64,000 bases of DNA from Escarpia spicata (lineage: Eukaryota > Annelida > Polychaeta > Sabellida > Siboglinidae): assembly GCA_963995525.1 (NCBI GenBank), contig OZ023214.1, positions 34,357,698 to 34,421,697 of the forward strand, in the 5' to 3' direction. A program made the position numbers and the translations under genes. Below are positions 47,850-59,905 of the stretch, one piece after another; within the stretch, counting starts at the first letter, position 1; each line of letters begins with the position of its first letter. Below the pieces are notes generated by a model. It was not told where the DNA came from. It ran no database searches and saw only the letters and a list, made by a program, of their open reading frames with translations.

Positions 47850-50558
47850 GCGGGTAAGAAAATGTTCGTGCAGTACTATGTTCAGCGGCGAAGAAAGAAA
47901 AAAAAAGAACAAATTCCAGTCTACTACACGGGTAATTTTGGAAGAGCAGAAGGTACGATGGGGTCGCCTGAAGGCTGACCTAAATCCGAAATCTGATCAT
48001 AAAGTGGCGGAAGTTCTGCTTGACACGTAAGTTTTTCAACTTGACTGTGTTCGCATCACCAGTGTCAGTGACCAGGCATTACACCGTCGTCGTGTTTTAT
48101 TGTCAGTGAGTTCCAAGTGAACATGGTGTCGTACAAATTATATTTTTAATTTGAAGTATATTTGATGCCGATAGATTGGTTGCATTTATATAGAAAATCT
48201 CCCGTACGGGCATCATGTCGTTCACACTCACACTCACAGGCCCAGTCTCGGCCTCGGGACGTTATCGTCACTGACACTGTCCATACTCCTTGATGCTAGC
48301 CCGGGGCTAGGGCCAAGGCGTAATCGTAAGCTAGGTAGAATGGTAACCCGGTAAAATATAGGAAGGGAATGGAATATGAAGTAGATTACGTAGCTCAAAC
48401 ATCGCCCATCTATTCGACAACATTATTGTCTGGTACGGGTATAATTATTGTCGTGTCCTAACTTCGTGCATCGCGTAATACCGTGCCCTGCCAACGTCAT
48501 ATTGGGAATTTTATGTCAATTTGTTCAATTCCATCTGAGATTGAGTCGGTGCCTGTGGGTTGAAGACAACGTTGTTTTTATTAAAATGGCAGCTTGTTGC
48601 AGCTGCAATTGTTAATAAACCTGGTTTAAATGTCATCATCCGTTATAAGAGTGTTATTTTTGAATATTCACCTACACAATTTGCAATGGCATCAACATTT
48701 TTATGATTCCTAACTGTTTTTAGCAGTCGTTCACATTGGTGAAATAGCATAGCATTTTAAATGACATGTTTTTTAAGTCAACAAGATAATAATTTGCATA
48801 CATTTTTACAGAACAACCTTTTATTACCTCTGTTTTTGCAGCCGATTGACCATCATCCCAACCTGTGGCAGTGCCTTCATCCCTACCTTCACCAGTGGCA
48901 GGCCCATCACAGAAACCAGATCATGCATATCTCCGTTGGGTAATTTTTCACAGTTGCATATTTATAAATGTTAGTATTGCTTCACTGGAATGTTACGGTA
49001 TGATAGTCTACTCTAATTTCTACATGTAACATAAGTCATTGTATTATGCATGCCTTGTTTCAGTTTTACTTGAGTTATGTGGTTGACATTAAAACAAAAA
49101 AGAAGTTAAAAAAAAATTTTTTTTATTACATACCATTACATACTAATTTGTGGAGTTTAAACAGATGTAGCACTGTTTTGTCAACTAAACATATCATTAT
49201 TCAATAAGTATTTGTTTGTAGCCCTCTGTCATGTGATGAAGACAGTGAGGAGGGTGACGATGATGATTCATGGTTACCATCACAATGCACGGAGGATGCT
49301 TCATACGAGCTTGACATCAATGTCACTGAAAGGTACACGTTACTCTTAGTCAATGTAACATGGAAGAAAATGGGAAATTAGAAGACATTAAATTTAGCAT
49401 GAGTGAAGTCACACAATACTGGGCCAAATTGTGGTGTCCTGTAACTTACGCTATATTTACTCCATAACCAACATCTTTGTGGACAGTTCCTGTTGATAAC
49501 ATTTGGCCTGTATCTTAGGCCCATGAAGAAAGAAGAGATACAAAAACACATCCTGCCTGTTTATTGTTGTTGTTTGAAAAGAAATGTGGTTGTGGTGAAT
49601 AACGTAAGTTATAGTGACTGTAACTTATGTTATCCACCATTTCAGGTCCAGAGTCTGATTATTCTTAACATTTTAAAAATCTTGGTTGGCCATCATCGAA
49701 TAATATAGATTAAAACACACAGGGAAGCAACATGAATTAGACATTTATCAGATGAAATTACTTATTGCAACTTTCCGGTATACTGGGCACGGTCCTTCTG
49801 GCAGCGATTGATTATCAGTCACAATGATTTACCATTGAAAAGAAATCGAAAGGGACACACTGTGTAAGTATGCAGGTACACATTAAATATACATGTAACA
49901 ACATGAACATGTAAATATTTGTGTTATGCATTATAATAACGACTATTGCCATTCCATTTTAGGGCTAATTATTGATTGGATTTATTTATGTTGGTTTGGT
50001 GACGACTCTAACAATCAATGCCTGTGATCGAGCAAGTAATGTATGAGAAGAAATTTTTTTTTAAATGAAAGGTATTTATTACGTTGCAATACATAAACAA
50101 TACAAAGCATAATAATAATAGCGTATGTACATGATGCATATATATGTAATATTCAAAGTAACTTTTTATTTGTAATAATTCAGCTATTTACATAACATTC
50201 GATATGCTGACGTATTGCACATGAAAAAAGTTACTTTAAATATTTACATGTTTTGAAATATTTACATGTTGAATAAAAACAATATTTTTTGGCAAATGCC
50301 ATACTGTGTCACAATGCAAGTTCATGACACATGTCATTACGTTTGTCTATTAATCTACAGCTACCTCAAAGTCTACAACAAACGGGGAAAGAAGTGGACT
50401 ATTATCCTGAGCGAGAACCGAAACAGTACATGTACATAGTGTCCCTTCAGGAGAAGATCATCCGAGCATGCACTGACGATCCACTACTGCGCAACATTGC
50501 ACCAACACTAGCAGCAGTGCCTGCACCACCAACAGCAGATCCAGTGCCAAGGCATTAA
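47850..50558 (+). pseudogene. Candidate multi-exon transposon-borne gene, plus strand
   Basis: Several exon-like islands occur in order. 47885-48027 encodes a Lys-rich start and a VILEEQKVRWGRLKADLNPK ... VAEVLLDT segment followed by gtaag. 48841-48942 is a Pro/Ser-rich frame. 49221-49333 encodes an acidic DEDSEEGDDDDSWLPSQ stretch between tag and gtacac. 49519-49600 encodes HEERRDTKTHPACLLLLFEKKCGCG. 50367-50558 encodes EVDYYPEREPKQYMYIVSLQ ... RNIAPTLAAVPAPP and a stop. This arrangement resembles large proteins carried by DNA transposons, but I cannot name the family. The splice junctions are guesses and some islands contain stops. Confidence 0.35.
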
Positions 50559-50710
50559 ACCCGATTTGGAAAAAAAGAAATATGCCTAATATGAAAGTTG
50601 TCAATGAGTAACCTACATGTTAAGTAACATTTATTTTTTTAATTAATTTAGAAATTACCATGGTTACCTGATGATGTGTGGTTATATAAAGTTTACACAC
50701 TTTATTCTTG

Positions 50711-50966
50711 ACAAGTAATAATTTCAACCTAACTTTGAACCCAGAGTACTGTCCACTTGCACTAGGAAATGCTAATTTTGTACACACAACAGCTCGGAAT
50801 AACATGTCGGTTCCCAGTTTGCCATGTCGCCAGAAACAAACTGGTGGTAGGCATAATGTCGCATGGCATCCTTGTCTCCTCGTGCTGGCACGCCAAACAC
50901 ATCTGCTCTGTAGCGTCCCACCATTGTCAAAACTGTGGGGTCGAGTACGAGCAAGTCCATTTCCTA
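50711..50966 (-). pseudogene. P2X7-type intracellular domain exon
   Basis: On the minus strand a good acceptor (tttctttttag, complement about 50967-50977) opens an exon encoding MDLLVLDPTVLTMVGRYRAD and MRHYAYHQFV. After a one-base frameshift it continues WRHGKLGTDMLF, FPSASGQYSGFKVRL. The RHYAYxQFV...WxHGxLG...FPS..GQYxGF pattern is that of the P2X purinoceptor 7 cytoplasmic-type domain, which also occurs in many transposon-associated invertebrate proteins. Convergence with the plus-strand gene at 47850-50558 suggests one two-gene mobile element. The frameshift makes this copy defective. Confidence 0.65.
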
Positions 50967-51304
50967 AAAAGAAATGTATACACCAGTACATTCAAACTGT
51001 AGCAGTTGCATTGAAATGAAACATGATTATGTATGTGTGCATTGGCATGAAACATGATTATGTATGTGTGATTAAGTTTTTTGAGTAAAACTGGGTTTGT
51101 GGTCTGATTTGGACTTTCAGACACTGAATACAAATGTTTGGATTTGCGTGGAAAACCCGGTATATTAGCATGTTCCATTCGAAATTATGTCGCAATGTTG
51201 ATGTTTCTGTGTATTATCATTGGGATTAATAAGGTTCCAGAGAATGTGTTATCCATCTGTTTGTTGTAATGGTTAGACCTACTGATATGTATTTAGGATG
51301 TAGG

Positions 51305-51525
51305 TCAAACGGGTGCCAGACGTTTTGGTAAAGGACACTGGGCAACATACATTTTGGTAACAGGACATTTTGGTAATCATACATTTCGGCAATAGGATAT
51401 TTCGGTAAACTATTGAAAATAATGATAATTATTTGGTCATTTTTAAATATGTCTTCGGAAATTGGATATTTTGGTAACAACACATGTTGTAATGGGACAT
51501 TTTGGTAAGACCAACAAAATTAATA
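51305..51525 (+). repeat. Degenerate 'acattttggtaa' short tandem repeat
   Basis: Variants of 'ggacattttggtaa' or 'catttcggcaa' recur about eight times ('gacgttttggtaaaggaca', 'acattttggtaacagg', 'acattttggtaatc', 'atttcggtaaac', 'atattttggtaac', 'acattttggtaag'). No coding frame. Confidence 0.7.
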
Positions 51526-51529
51526 ATCT

Positions 51530-52260
51530 TTACAGTGTGTACCTCTTTTTTATAAATAAAAAACTATTTAGAATACCAGGCGCCAATAGTTGCTAATAAT
51601 AATGTTTTAATTTGACTGAATGTGATCTGCGGTTGTAAGTAACAATTTATTCCATCCAAAAGTAACACAAATATTCAATATAACAATTCTGATGCTGCAG
51701 GTTCAGGGTAGTGGTTGTGGTAAATTCGCAACACTGGATTTGCTGGTAGCAAGTCTGTGTACACACTACCATGGCACGACATGCTCGCACGATATACATG
51801 TGCAATCTTGTATCACACCATTTTTCTGTTTCCTTGGTATAAGCATAGCCATTCCACAAAAGCATAGCTTTCCCTTTGTTGTTCTCGACAACTCCATGTT
51901 CACAGGTATGACATTACCTCATGTGTGTCTGGATATAAATGTGTGCAGCTAGCAACTGATTGACTGTAACAGTTGAGCAGTCTAACCTATCCACTCTAAC
52001 CCATGGATTTAAATAACCCATACCCCCATGATTGACTGACTGCTGTTGCCTGGGAAGCCATGTTCCTTTCCTGCCTTGAAAGTTCATCATATAAGTGTTA
52101 GTTAGTACAACTAACACTACCTCTGACTGCTGGTGGGGAGCCAAGTCCACTGTCTGGAAAAGTGACCAACCTAATTGTTAAATGGTTTAAGTGATTGGAA
52201 CCACTGACATGGCAGACTGAACAAGTTTTAACTCATTGATAGATTTTATTACTTTACAGA
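51530..52260. other. Gene-poor stretch
   Basis: The minus strand near 51700-51800 has a Cys-containing frame (ending QIQCCEF) that could be an upstream exon of the P2X7-type gene, but this is weak. A 9-bp inverted repeat 'gtgttagtt-agtac-aactaacac' lies near 52096-52118. Nothing else recognised. Confidence 0.3.
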
Positions 52261-52274
52261 TTTACTTTATCATG

Positions 52275-52630
52275 TGCAATTAGTCCTTTGGGCCGAACGT
52301 CCAATGGACTATTGCCATCACTCTGCGTCTGCCGTTAGCTGCCGTATCTCAGAAACCGTTCAGTAGCTTTTTCTCGAATTTTGCATATACTTTTTATGTG
52401 GTAGTGTCACTGTATACAATTGAATCATTCTAAGGGCACCTAATGACTCCCCGAAAAAGACCCCAAAACTGGTAAATTTTCACATTTTGCCAATTTTTTC
52501 AAAAACTCTTCAGTAACTTTTTCTCCAATTTTACATAGACGTTTCATATGGTAGTTCCACTATACACAATAAATATGTATTTGATTTAATCATTCTAAGG
52601 GCACCAAATGTCCCCTAAAATGCAAAATGT
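52275..52630 (+). repeat. Dispersed repeat with internal ~150-bp direct duplication
   Basis: 'cagtagctttttctcgaattttgcatatactttttatgtggtag' near 52360 recurs as 'cagtaactttttctccaattttacatagacgtttcatatggtag' near 52511. Each is followed by 'attctaagggcacc(t/a)aatg'. No protein seen. Confidence 0.6.
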
Positions 52631-52639
52631 GCTAACTAA

Positions 52640-53045
52640 ATTGTTTACAGCAGGCATAACAGCCTGGAGCTTTATCGACTGATTGACACTTTATTAAACA
52701 ACCTTTAACTGTGCTACATGTGAGATTGCAGCTCACCAACTCTCCTGCAAGGTTTCTACAACCACTGGATATTGGCCTAAATAGTAATTGGGTTCAAATT
52801 GTACAGTATATTTTTAATAACACATTAACTAATATACACAATCTTCACGAAACGGTCTACTTGAATATTTATGACATTTTATTGTTCAACTTACATCAGT
52901 CGATGAATCCTCGTTCTGCGCCTTGGAAGCCATGATGATAGAGTGCTATTGACATCTGAAGCTCGGCCCTCGTCGGGTCACGACCTTCCGCGGAATTTTC
53001 CGAACTCGCAATTCGGGGATTTGAGTGACAGAGCGTTGATTCTCG
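52640..53045. other. Gene-free stretch
   Basis: No coding or repeat signal recognised. Confidence 0.3.
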
Positions 53046-53054
53046 TAAACGTTT

Positions 53055-53250
53055 AACGGTTCAATCCAAAAGTTGATTTCTGCTTCGTTAAAAACATCTT
53101 TGGGCAGCCAGTACGCAATAATAGATATAATTTATACTGCATAACATGATTTTGCAATAAAAACGAAAAGCCACGAAGTGCGACTGTCCCTTTAAGACAT
53201 TTTAACCAAGGTAATAACAAGTGGTATCTGCTGAAAAGCATCGGCTAGCT
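53055..53250 (-). repeat. Dispersed repeat shared with 47545-47665 and 10100-10150
   Basis: The first 120 bp match 47545-47665 in reverse complement. The last part, 'taataacaagtggtatctgctgaaa', matches the reverse complement of 10110-10142. Confidence 0.6.
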
Positions 53251-53284
53251 TTGGTTCCGCTAACTTATTACATCCGATTTAATA

Positions 53285-53715
53285 ATAATTAATTAATAAT
53301 CAATAATTCATTTTCAATAGAAGGGTAGTATCTTCAGCTCCATTGATATCTTGAATATATGTTTTTGATGTGACTTTAGTTGGCAGAACACTCCATACTA
53401 CAGCAGCTGCGAGAACGAATACGCAGTTGGAACGTTTATTTTATGGCCTCGTTCTGTCCGGTTTCTAGAAGAACACACGTTCCCACATAGTTATTGGGGG
53501 AGAGGACACGTTTATTGCCTTACATGCAAGCTCAGGTATCTTACATAATTTTTATAAGGCGATGTTGATCAGGCAGCCAGTGTAGCTGGCGCAGTATTGA
53601 TAAAGCACTATCGTTACATATTTGACGAGTTATAGGATGACCGGCAACATTCTGACGTGTCTACCGTTTTACACCGTGTGTTATTGGGAAGTGCAAATGG
53701 AAGTGTTCCGTTCGT
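53285..53715 (-). mobile_element. LINE 3' end, third copy
   Basis: It begins with the 'taattaattaataatc' tail and shares the UTR and LRQLHWLPN-region remnants with 11408-11830 and 8890-9345, but is more diverged. It is followed by the 52-bp array, as at 11830-11870, so LINE end plus array may be one composite unit. Confidence 0.75.
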
Positions 53716-54040
53716 TTTGTTCTCGTACAATCTTGACATACATTGTACACTGGACATATTATAATATACTGTTGTCGTACAATCATGACATACAGTATTC
53801 ACTGCACATATTATAATATACTGTTGTCGTACAATCATGACATACAGTATTCACTGAACATATTACAATATACTGTTGTCGTACAATCATAACATACAGT
53901 ATTCACTGCACATATTATAATATACTGTTGTCGTACAATCATGACATACAGTATTCACTGAACATATTACAATATACTGTTGTCGTACAATCATGACATA
54001 CAATATACACGGCACATAGTATAATATACTAACAGCCGAA
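53716..54040 (+). repeat. 52-bp tandem array, about six units
   Basis: Units 'ctgttgtcgtacaatcatgacatacagtattcactg(c/a)acatatta(t/c)aatata' recur at 53769, 53821, 53873, 53925 and 53977, plus a diverged first unit. Each holds 'cagtat ... atactg' inverted halves. Two variants (gcacatattat and gaacatattac) alternate, suggesting a 104-bp higher-order unit. Confidence 0.9.
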
Positions 54041-54163
54041 ATGTGTTTTAATGAACCATTTCGATCACACTCTGTACACGTTCAAGGATACAGTGCCCTA
54101 GTCATCGGTGTGACCTTAGCTTCTAGGGTCATCCGTAGATGGTCACGGGATAGCCATTCTCAA

Positions 54164-54220
54164 TAGGTCAGCGTGAAGTATTGCTTCAGCAGTTTTCAAG
54201 TGTACACACTTATTTTATAT
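54164..54220 (+). promoter_or_regulatory. Conserved upstream block and TATA-like element of the second intact gene
   Basis: 'taggtcagcgtgaagtattgcttcagcag' (54164-54192) matches 46010-46038. 'tattttatat' at 54211-54220 lies about 107 bp before the ATG. Both match the layout at the other intact gene. Confidence 0.6.
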
Positions 54221-54321
54221 GTGTCAGATGAGCTCACGTAGGACATAATAGTCCAACACGACAGACAGTCAAAGGACCTTAAAACTAGAACAGACGTATG
54301 AAAAGCTGAACTGAAGACAAA

Positions 54322-56130
54322 ATGAGGTTCGATCTGGTGAGTGCAATATCAGTGCGTAATCAATTATACAAGTTTCTGTCGTAATTTTGTACATGTAGAA
54401 CATAATGTGGGACGCTTGGAATAAGACCGACCAAATGTTGACGTCATCTAAGTGAGGTCTCATCCCATATAATATGCGACGTTATCACAACCAGGTTCAG
54501 AAAAGTAAACGTGTCAATGAAAGAACAATACGTGACACAAAGATGACCAATTATTAACATATACAGTCAATTAATAACGATATTGTATTCTTCGATGAGT
54601 CATTATATCGTGGTAATTGTGGAATAGTTTATATCCTCGTTAAATGTGTTTGTGAACACGTTAATTGTTCAAGTAGCATTATGCCTAAAGTTCGTGAAAA
54701 ATAAGTATCTTTTTGACATTGGTGTTTTAACATTCACAATTATTTTCTAAGTTAATAATCAGGCTAACTTGTAACGTTCATCTCACTGAATTTGTCGGTC
54801 ACATCATTTTTAAGAGAACGAAGAAAATCAACAAAACCAACACGGAAACAAGAAAATTATGGCAAAGAGCATTCTTGTGAATATACTAATTTTATCAGAT
54901 ACTTGAATTGTTGTTTCATGTAGAATAAAATAAGTAATTAGTCTATTTGATTTTTTATCAAAGTAAACTTAAACGTTAAGCAATCGAGTTAGCATGTTTA
55001 GTGTATACTTGATAGGTTTGCTTGTGAGTGTGTAAAGTACTTTGATGAGTCCTAAAGGCTGAATTCCGTGCTATTGGAAAAACGTACATTTTAAACCTAC
55101 AAATTGTTTCTTTTTCTTATCAATAACGGTCAATCAACATATGAAGGTAACTTTTCGCTTTCGACTTTCATGAACTTGCAGTGTGTGTAGCACAACACAA
55201 CAAGTGTTGTCTTGTTCGCTTCATTCAATTCAAAGTATTGATGGGCACTTGGTACATTTTGACGAAGAAGTCTAGTAAGTAGATTTTATACTGAACTTTA
55301 ATGTTCTCGTCGACATCGGAACGATGTGGATGTGATCTCTCCGTAGTTGAAATTGGTACAACGTAATTACTAATAACCTAATTTCTTGTAAATTGTTGAC
55401 CAAAACAAAATAGTTTCGTCGTAATTGTTGTCTTGTCAACAGAACCAACCCACGAACGAATAAGCACAGACTTTACTACTGCAGGGTGATTACTTAGTGG
55501 GGAAATACATATGGTCGTACATGTGTCATTTCTAATAAGACTGACGTGTTAAGAAAATCCTATATTAAGCATGCGTCTGTCAATAGCACGTGTCAGCAAG
55601 GCTAGTCGTAAATATTATGTATGACATATAATATCACATCCACTGACACAGACAAAATTACTGTCTGGTTAAACATGTCTTACGTGAAACGTATTTGCCC
55701 TTAACTTGATAGTTTTGTTCATGAAAGTAATCGATTGCAATTTATGTTTGTTGTAACTTAGCTTAGCTCTCTTGAAGAACTCATGTATATACGATGGTTG
55801 GACAATGGCATAGACACTTGGTATTGTTTTTGCTTGCAGGTTGTGTATGTGTGGTTGATTCTGGTGTCGGAAGTGGACTGCTATAACCCTGGCGGTCGTA
55901 ACATTGATCGGGAAACTGATCTTATTGATGGCATTGACCGCAGAATCATGTGCAAATCATTTTGTGTAAAAGAATATTACAGTTGCTTCCAGAAAAATGG
56001 ATGTCACAAGCCAGAGAACAAACAACAAATTCAGCTCTGTATAGACTTGTACAACGAATGTAGAAAGAGGTGCCTTATGGAGTTCCACACTATAGATTTC
56101 GAAGTGTGGAAGAAAACATACCTTTGGTAG
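54322..56130 (+). CDS. Small secreted cysteine-rich protein (intact, two exons, long intron)
   Basis: Exon 1 (54322-54336) encodes MRFDL and ends at gtgagt. The 1503-bp phase-0 intron ends in ttgcttgcag at 55839. Exon 2 (55840-56130) completes a 101-residue protein. The signal peptide (VVYVWLILVSEV core) ends at Asp18, with Cys19 as the probable first mature residue. An Asp/Arg-rich spacer follows, then Cys43 to Cys83 with exactly the spacing of the first intact gene (C-x3-C-x6-C-x5-C-x11-C-x6-C-x3-C) and the tail LMEFHTIDFEVW. The KSFC, KNGCHK and IQLC motifs are shared across the family. The intron differs greatly in length from the 137-bp intron of the other gene. A LINE lies about 110 bp downstream. 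Function unknown; start and splice sites are by homology between the two genes. Confidence 0.85.
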
Positions 56131-56269
56131 ATTCAGAATTAAGGTGACTGCTGCTGTGACTTGCCGGCTGCCATGCATCAGTACTGCATGGTGTATTGAC
56201 GATGAACTTGACGCGAGCTAAGCGTGTCACCCCGCGGGCGCCCGGTTCGTTGACAACGATTAAAACTTC

Positions 56270-56749
56270 TTGTTTCGTGATGGATCCTGCGACACGTCCG
56301 CATTCCAGAGTGACGATATCAGTCTTTCTGCGTTCGGGATGAACAAGCTGATGGGCAACCTGTCACTAATACTCCGTACCCATCGAGAAGGCGGAGCGCA
56401 GCGGGGATCATATTCGCAGAAGAGCTGCAATGAATCGAAATCAACTGATAACAGGTCGACGAAACAGCGACGCAGCGCGCCATCTGGTCATCCATTGTCA
56501 AAACGGAGCCGCTATACGCCGAGAGCGACTGGGAAACGACCACCGAAACAGAACCGAGGTACGCACGCTATTTGCCATTCTAATGCGGATGGCTGTGCAA
56601 CTGCTGGCTACGTGCGTATTGTTGGCCAGTGTAACAAGTGTGGTGAGACAAATCACGTCACCCAGACTTGTCGACATAAGAATGCTGTGTCGTGCTTTGT
56701 GTGTGGTCAAAAGGGCCACAAAAGCAAACATCATACGAAAAGGGACTAG
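56270..56749 (+). pseudogene. LINE ORF1 (gag-like, zinc knuckles)
   Basis: A basic, Ser/Arg-rich frame ends in two CCHC-type knuckles: CNKCGETNHVTQTC (C-x2-C-x4-H-x4-C) and CFVCGQKGHKSKHH, where the last Cys is His. Such ORF1 proteins bind LINE RNA. No ATG lies at the very start of this frame; the first in-frame Met is internal, and an ATG at 56280 lies in another frame, so the N-terminus is probably frameshifted. Confidence 0.7.
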
Positions 56750-56773
56750 GTAAGCGGCCGAAATAACACGGCC

Positions 56774-59374
56774 ATGCCATGTACGGAATACGGAGCTCTC
56801 AACGTGGGCTGCGTGTGTGTCACAGAAACCTGGTTCAAGAGTTACATGTCAACGGAATATGTCGTATTGGCAGGCTTCAGTTGTGAACGAAAGGACCGCG
56901 TGGATAAAGGAGACGGGGGATTGGCGTGTTATGTGGCCGAGACCATTGCGTATGAACGGTTACATGATATTGAAGATGCTAAACACGAAATGATATGGAT
57001 TAAAATGAAGCCTAAGAAACTACCGAGAAAATACTCGTGCATTATTTTAGCGTGCATCTACCACCCACCTGGTGCTGACAATGGCTCTACGCGAGAATAC
57101 CCGATAACTAGTTTGGACACAGTTTTGCGACGTAGCCCTGATTGTGGTGTCATTATCAGTGGTGATTTTAATCAATTCATGAACACGTTTTTACGGACAC
57201 ATTATGGATACGAGCAGCTTGTTAAGACAGCCACGCGTAATTATGCAATTTTGGATAAAATGTGGTCTAACATGTCACCTGTGTATGGCTATCCGACAGT
57301 GCTTGATGAATTGGGAACATCAGATCACAAGATGGTCTTATTGGTGCCAACGTGGTTCCCTACACTTGACACGGGCATGGTCCAGTAAACCGTTACCAGG
57401 CGCATGGGTAACAACGAACGAGCATTGTTCACTTCGGCTCTGTCACAGACCAGATGGGAGTATAAGTACACATTGCCTACGTGCGAGGAACAGTTTATTC
57501 TCTTCCATGAAACCATGGGCCATTTACTGGATACGTGCTGTCCGTACAAGACTGTGTCACGTCACAGCACAGACAAACCATGGGTCACAGATTCCGACAC
57601 GTCATTAGACTGAGGCAACGTGCTCGCAAGGCAGGTGACACGGAACGGGCCAATAAACTCCGGAATTTAGTGAATCGCACATCACCTAAATTACGATACC
57701 AGTTCTATCAATCTAAAATAGCATCAATTAAGGAAACATCGTCACGCGACTGGTGGAAGCACTTGCAGTCACTCATGAGAAACGCATCTGGCAGTCGCAA
57801 CGAAATGCTGGGGCTGGCAAATAAAATTACTGGTGGAGATGTAGTCAGCTTAGTCAACTCCATGAATGCGTTCTTCGTGTCGGTGAGTGAAGACTTACCG
57901 AGATTGCAGACTTCCCACCCGATCTTTGACATTTAGGAACCACTGCCAGCTGAATTCACCATCAGCGTGACTGACACTGAGTTGGCACTTAGTAAGGTCA
58001 AAGTGAACAAAGCCACGGGTCCGGACTATATACCACCATGGGCTTTGAAAAACTGTTCGCACCTTCTTGCGGCACCGGTCACTGCAATATGCAACAGCTC
58101 GCTCAGGGAAGGTGTATTGCTAACATTGTGGAAATCAGCAACCATTATTCCGTTGTCGAAGATACACCCTCCAGTGACAGTTGAAATGACATTAGACCTA
58201 TATCGCTTACACCAATTCTTGCTAAGGTTTTTGAATCTCTAGTGCGAAAGTGGGTCGATGTTTATGTTAAACCACAAATAGACGACAAGCAGTTTGGAGG
58301 TATGGTAGGGACTGCTACAACGGACGCTCTTGTTGGAATGCTTCGCAAATGGTACGAAACCACCGATGTAAAGGGCAATTTTGTAAGAGTGCTATTTCTC
58401 GACTACAGCAAAGATCTAATTAACCATGATATACTAATACAGAAACTGATTGCAATGGAAGTACCATCACACCTGGTCCGATGGATGGCAGGGTTTCTAC
58501 AAGACCGCGAACAGGGATTAAAAATCGGCGACGCGGTGTCAAAGCCAGGCGACCCTAATGGGAGCGTTTCCCAAGGAACTTTGTCAGGACCAAAACACTT
58601 TGTGGTTCATATAAATTATTTGCAATCATCTTGTCCTATGTTTAAATATGTTGACGATTGCACCATATTTGAAATATGCAATCAAAGTATGATATATGTT
58701 ATGCAGCATTCTGCCAACATTATTGAACAATGGTCTAGTAATAATGACATGCGCATCAATACGAGTAAGACAAAAGAAATGGTTATATGTTTCGGTAAAG
58801 TTAGAACATTTGTAGAATCTCTGCCGTATATTGATATAAATGGGACAGATATTGAGAGAGTTACTCAAGCAAACGTAATCGGCGTAACTAAATCATTGGA
58901 TTTAAGTTGGAATGCACATGTAGATGAAATAGTATCAACGGCAAGAAAGAGAGTGTATAATAAATTATGATCTATCAGTTGAAACGTGCTGGTATCAACC
59001 AAAATGACTTGGTTAGAATATATGTATCTGTGATTAGACCAGTAGTTGAATATGCTTGCCCGGTATGGCACACGAACGTACCTAAATACTTATCGGACAA
59101 CATCGAGATAATTAAAAAAAGGTGTGTGTACGAGGATATTCTGGAGATGGTAAACTTACCAACACTGCATGATAGACGCAATGAATTGTGTAAAACGTAT
59201 TTCGCTAGAATGAAGCGTAGTGACCACAAACTGAATACGCTACTACCAAATACTCGAAATGTGCCGTATACACTAAGATCATTCAATGAGTTACCCGTCA
59301 CAATGGCGAACACAAATCGCTACAAAAACTCATTAATTCCATGGTGTTTAATACACTGCCATAACATTTCATGA
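56774..59374 (+). pseudogene. LINE ORF2 (APE endonuclease and reverse transcriptase)
   Basis: 56774-57388 encodes the endonuclease: VTETWF, DGGLACYVAE, ILACIYHPPG, VIISGDFNQF and TSDHKMVLLV. Frames 57535-57936 and 57967-58242 give the linker and RT start (KVNKATGPDYIPPWALKN, SATIIPLSKI). 58242-58970 gives FVRVLFLDYSKDLINHDIL (motif A, with AF replaced), a GSVSQGTLSGPKHF motif B, the active-site FKYVDDCTIFE and MRINTSKTKEMVI. 58967-59374 gives the C-terminal VRIYVSVIRPVVEYACPVWH block. Frame changes occur near 57390-57540, 57940, 58200 and 58970. Not active as it stands. Confidence 0.85.
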
Positions 59375-59794
59375 TTTTAGTGTATGTCTCAACAGTCAAT
59401 TTAATATTTAAACTAAATGATTTAATTTTAGTGTATTTAAAGTATCTTATTTTTTAATGAACGATAGTAATGCAATGTACACGTTTTACTATAAAGTGCC
59501 TCATACTGAGTTAGTTGTGTCACGGGGCGATTTTGTGTAATTTACTTAACAGTATTCTTAATGTTGCGTTATTTTATTGAGTACAACATGTTTTATGAGT
59601 ATTGTAACATAATGTTGTGTCGTATTGTAACAGTATGATACTTATGTGATTTGGGGATTTTATGGTGAATCCAACTGAAAAGTTGCAAATAATAATAAAT
59701 TTATTATTATTCTTCTTCTATATGCCTGCTGGTTTCTCTTTACCTCAAAAAGAATATTATCGTCTCCTAGCATAGCAAACACTCGAATAATATC

Positions 59795-59866
59795 ACACAC
59801 ATGCACTTACGCACGCACGCACGCACGCACGCACGCACGTACCGCAAGCACCACACGCCCGCACTC

Positions 59867-59897
<31 letters not shown>

Positions 59898-59905
59898 ATG
59901 CGACA
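59795..59905. repeat. (CGCA)n and (TA)n microsatellites
   Basis: 'cgcacgcacgca' repeats at about 59809-59840 are followed by 'catatatatatata' at 59866-59898. They lie between the LINE tail and the RTE relic. Confidence 0.85.

Larger units (their letters stand above)
56240..59715 (+). mobile_element. Nearly full-length CR1/Jockey-like LINE
   Basis: Contains a gag-like ORF1 with zinc knuckles, an APE endonuclease and a complete reverse transcriptase in order, and ends in an 'aataataataaatttattattatt' tail near 59686-59715. Start is approximate. Several frameshifts break the ORFs (see the two entries below). Confidence 0.85.

Noticed and set aside
53716..54040. CRISPR-like repeat-spacer structure
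   Set aside because: Units are contiguous 52-bp tandem repeats with no unique spacers.
55957..56178. Minus-strand frame over the second intact gene
   Set aside because: Shadow of the cysteine-rich exon, with no features of its own.
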